Part shown: piece after piece, positions 36,992 through 36,995 of the stretch
Layout of the letters: every line of letters starts with the position of its first letter
Position numbering within the stretch: the first letter of the stretch is position 1
From: Priapulus caudatus
Taxonomy: Eukaryota; Priapulida; Priapulimorpha; Priapulimorphida; Priapulidae
Length of the DNA stretch: 36,995 nucleotides
NCBI RefSeq assembly: GCF_000485595.1
Contig: NW_014578617.1
Coordinates: forward strand, 8,996-45,990
Direction: 5' to 3'
The notes under the pieces: generated by a model
Told to the model about the DNA's origin: nothing
Databases searched by the model: none
Seen by the model: only the letters and a program-made list of their open reading frames with translations
Translations under genes and position numbers: made by a program

Positions 36992-36995
36992 ACAG

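Overview
The window is nuclear DNA from an animal, probably an invertebrate and plausibly an arthropod. It carries spliced exons of an unconventional myosin VI gene (Myo6, called jaguar in flies), long simple-sequence introns, a Ty3/gypsy-type retroelement with an env-like gene, a PIF/Harbinger DNA transposon and a piggyBac-like transposon end. I cannot name the species. Two runs of N (13810-13829 and 25330-25339) show that this is a scaffold of three contigs, and many single-base indels between repeated segments suggest noisy assembly, recent decay, or both.

Myo6 lies on the minus strand, so transcription runs from high to low coordinates. I could place ten different exons by reading frame and splice phase. 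They encode a segment after switch I (about 35816-35985), the switch II exon (18039-18196), the relay exon (24911-25082), two 50K-domain exons (about 24100-24202 and 23103-23235), the loop 2 exon, the strut exon, the SH1-region exon, the converter/insert-2 exon, the IQ exon and the first lever-arm helix exon. Six of these occur two or three times. In minus-strand order the last six kinds are arranged as three scrambled blocks. Block C (25082 to 18860) runs relay to SH1. Block B (18800 to 5490) holds switch II, then a retroelement, then a decayed SH1 exon, converter, IQ and helix. Block A (5487 to 364) runs loop 2 to helix. For most exons one copy is intact and the other broken, and no block is intact throughout.

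The introns hold tandem arrays that often begin with an exon edge. An ~80-bp minisatellite of about 35 units (9780-12513, with 11 more at 1900-2717) repeats the last 37 nt of the converter/insert-2 exon together with its 5' splice site. A 42-bp array carries the acceptor side of the SH1 exon, and shorter partial copies flank the switch II and helix exons. Between the arrays lie (CT)n tracts, (CATA)n tracts, C-rich tracts and a 20-bp CpG-rich array.

Mobile DNA: a complete but non-autonomous Harbinger element (6111-7194, TAA target duplication) keeps the promoter and N-terminus of its transposase. A decayed gypsy-type element lies antisense to Myo6 in two pieces. LTR-like sequence, gag, protease and the start of RT occupy 13915-17640; the rest of pol, env and a downstream Pro-rich/acidic ORF occupy 25801-31771. 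The second piece resumes exactly at a TTAA that ends a piggyBac-like terminus. The right end (31.8-37 kb) holds simple repeats, a ~170-bp-arm inverted repeat and one further Myo6 exon.
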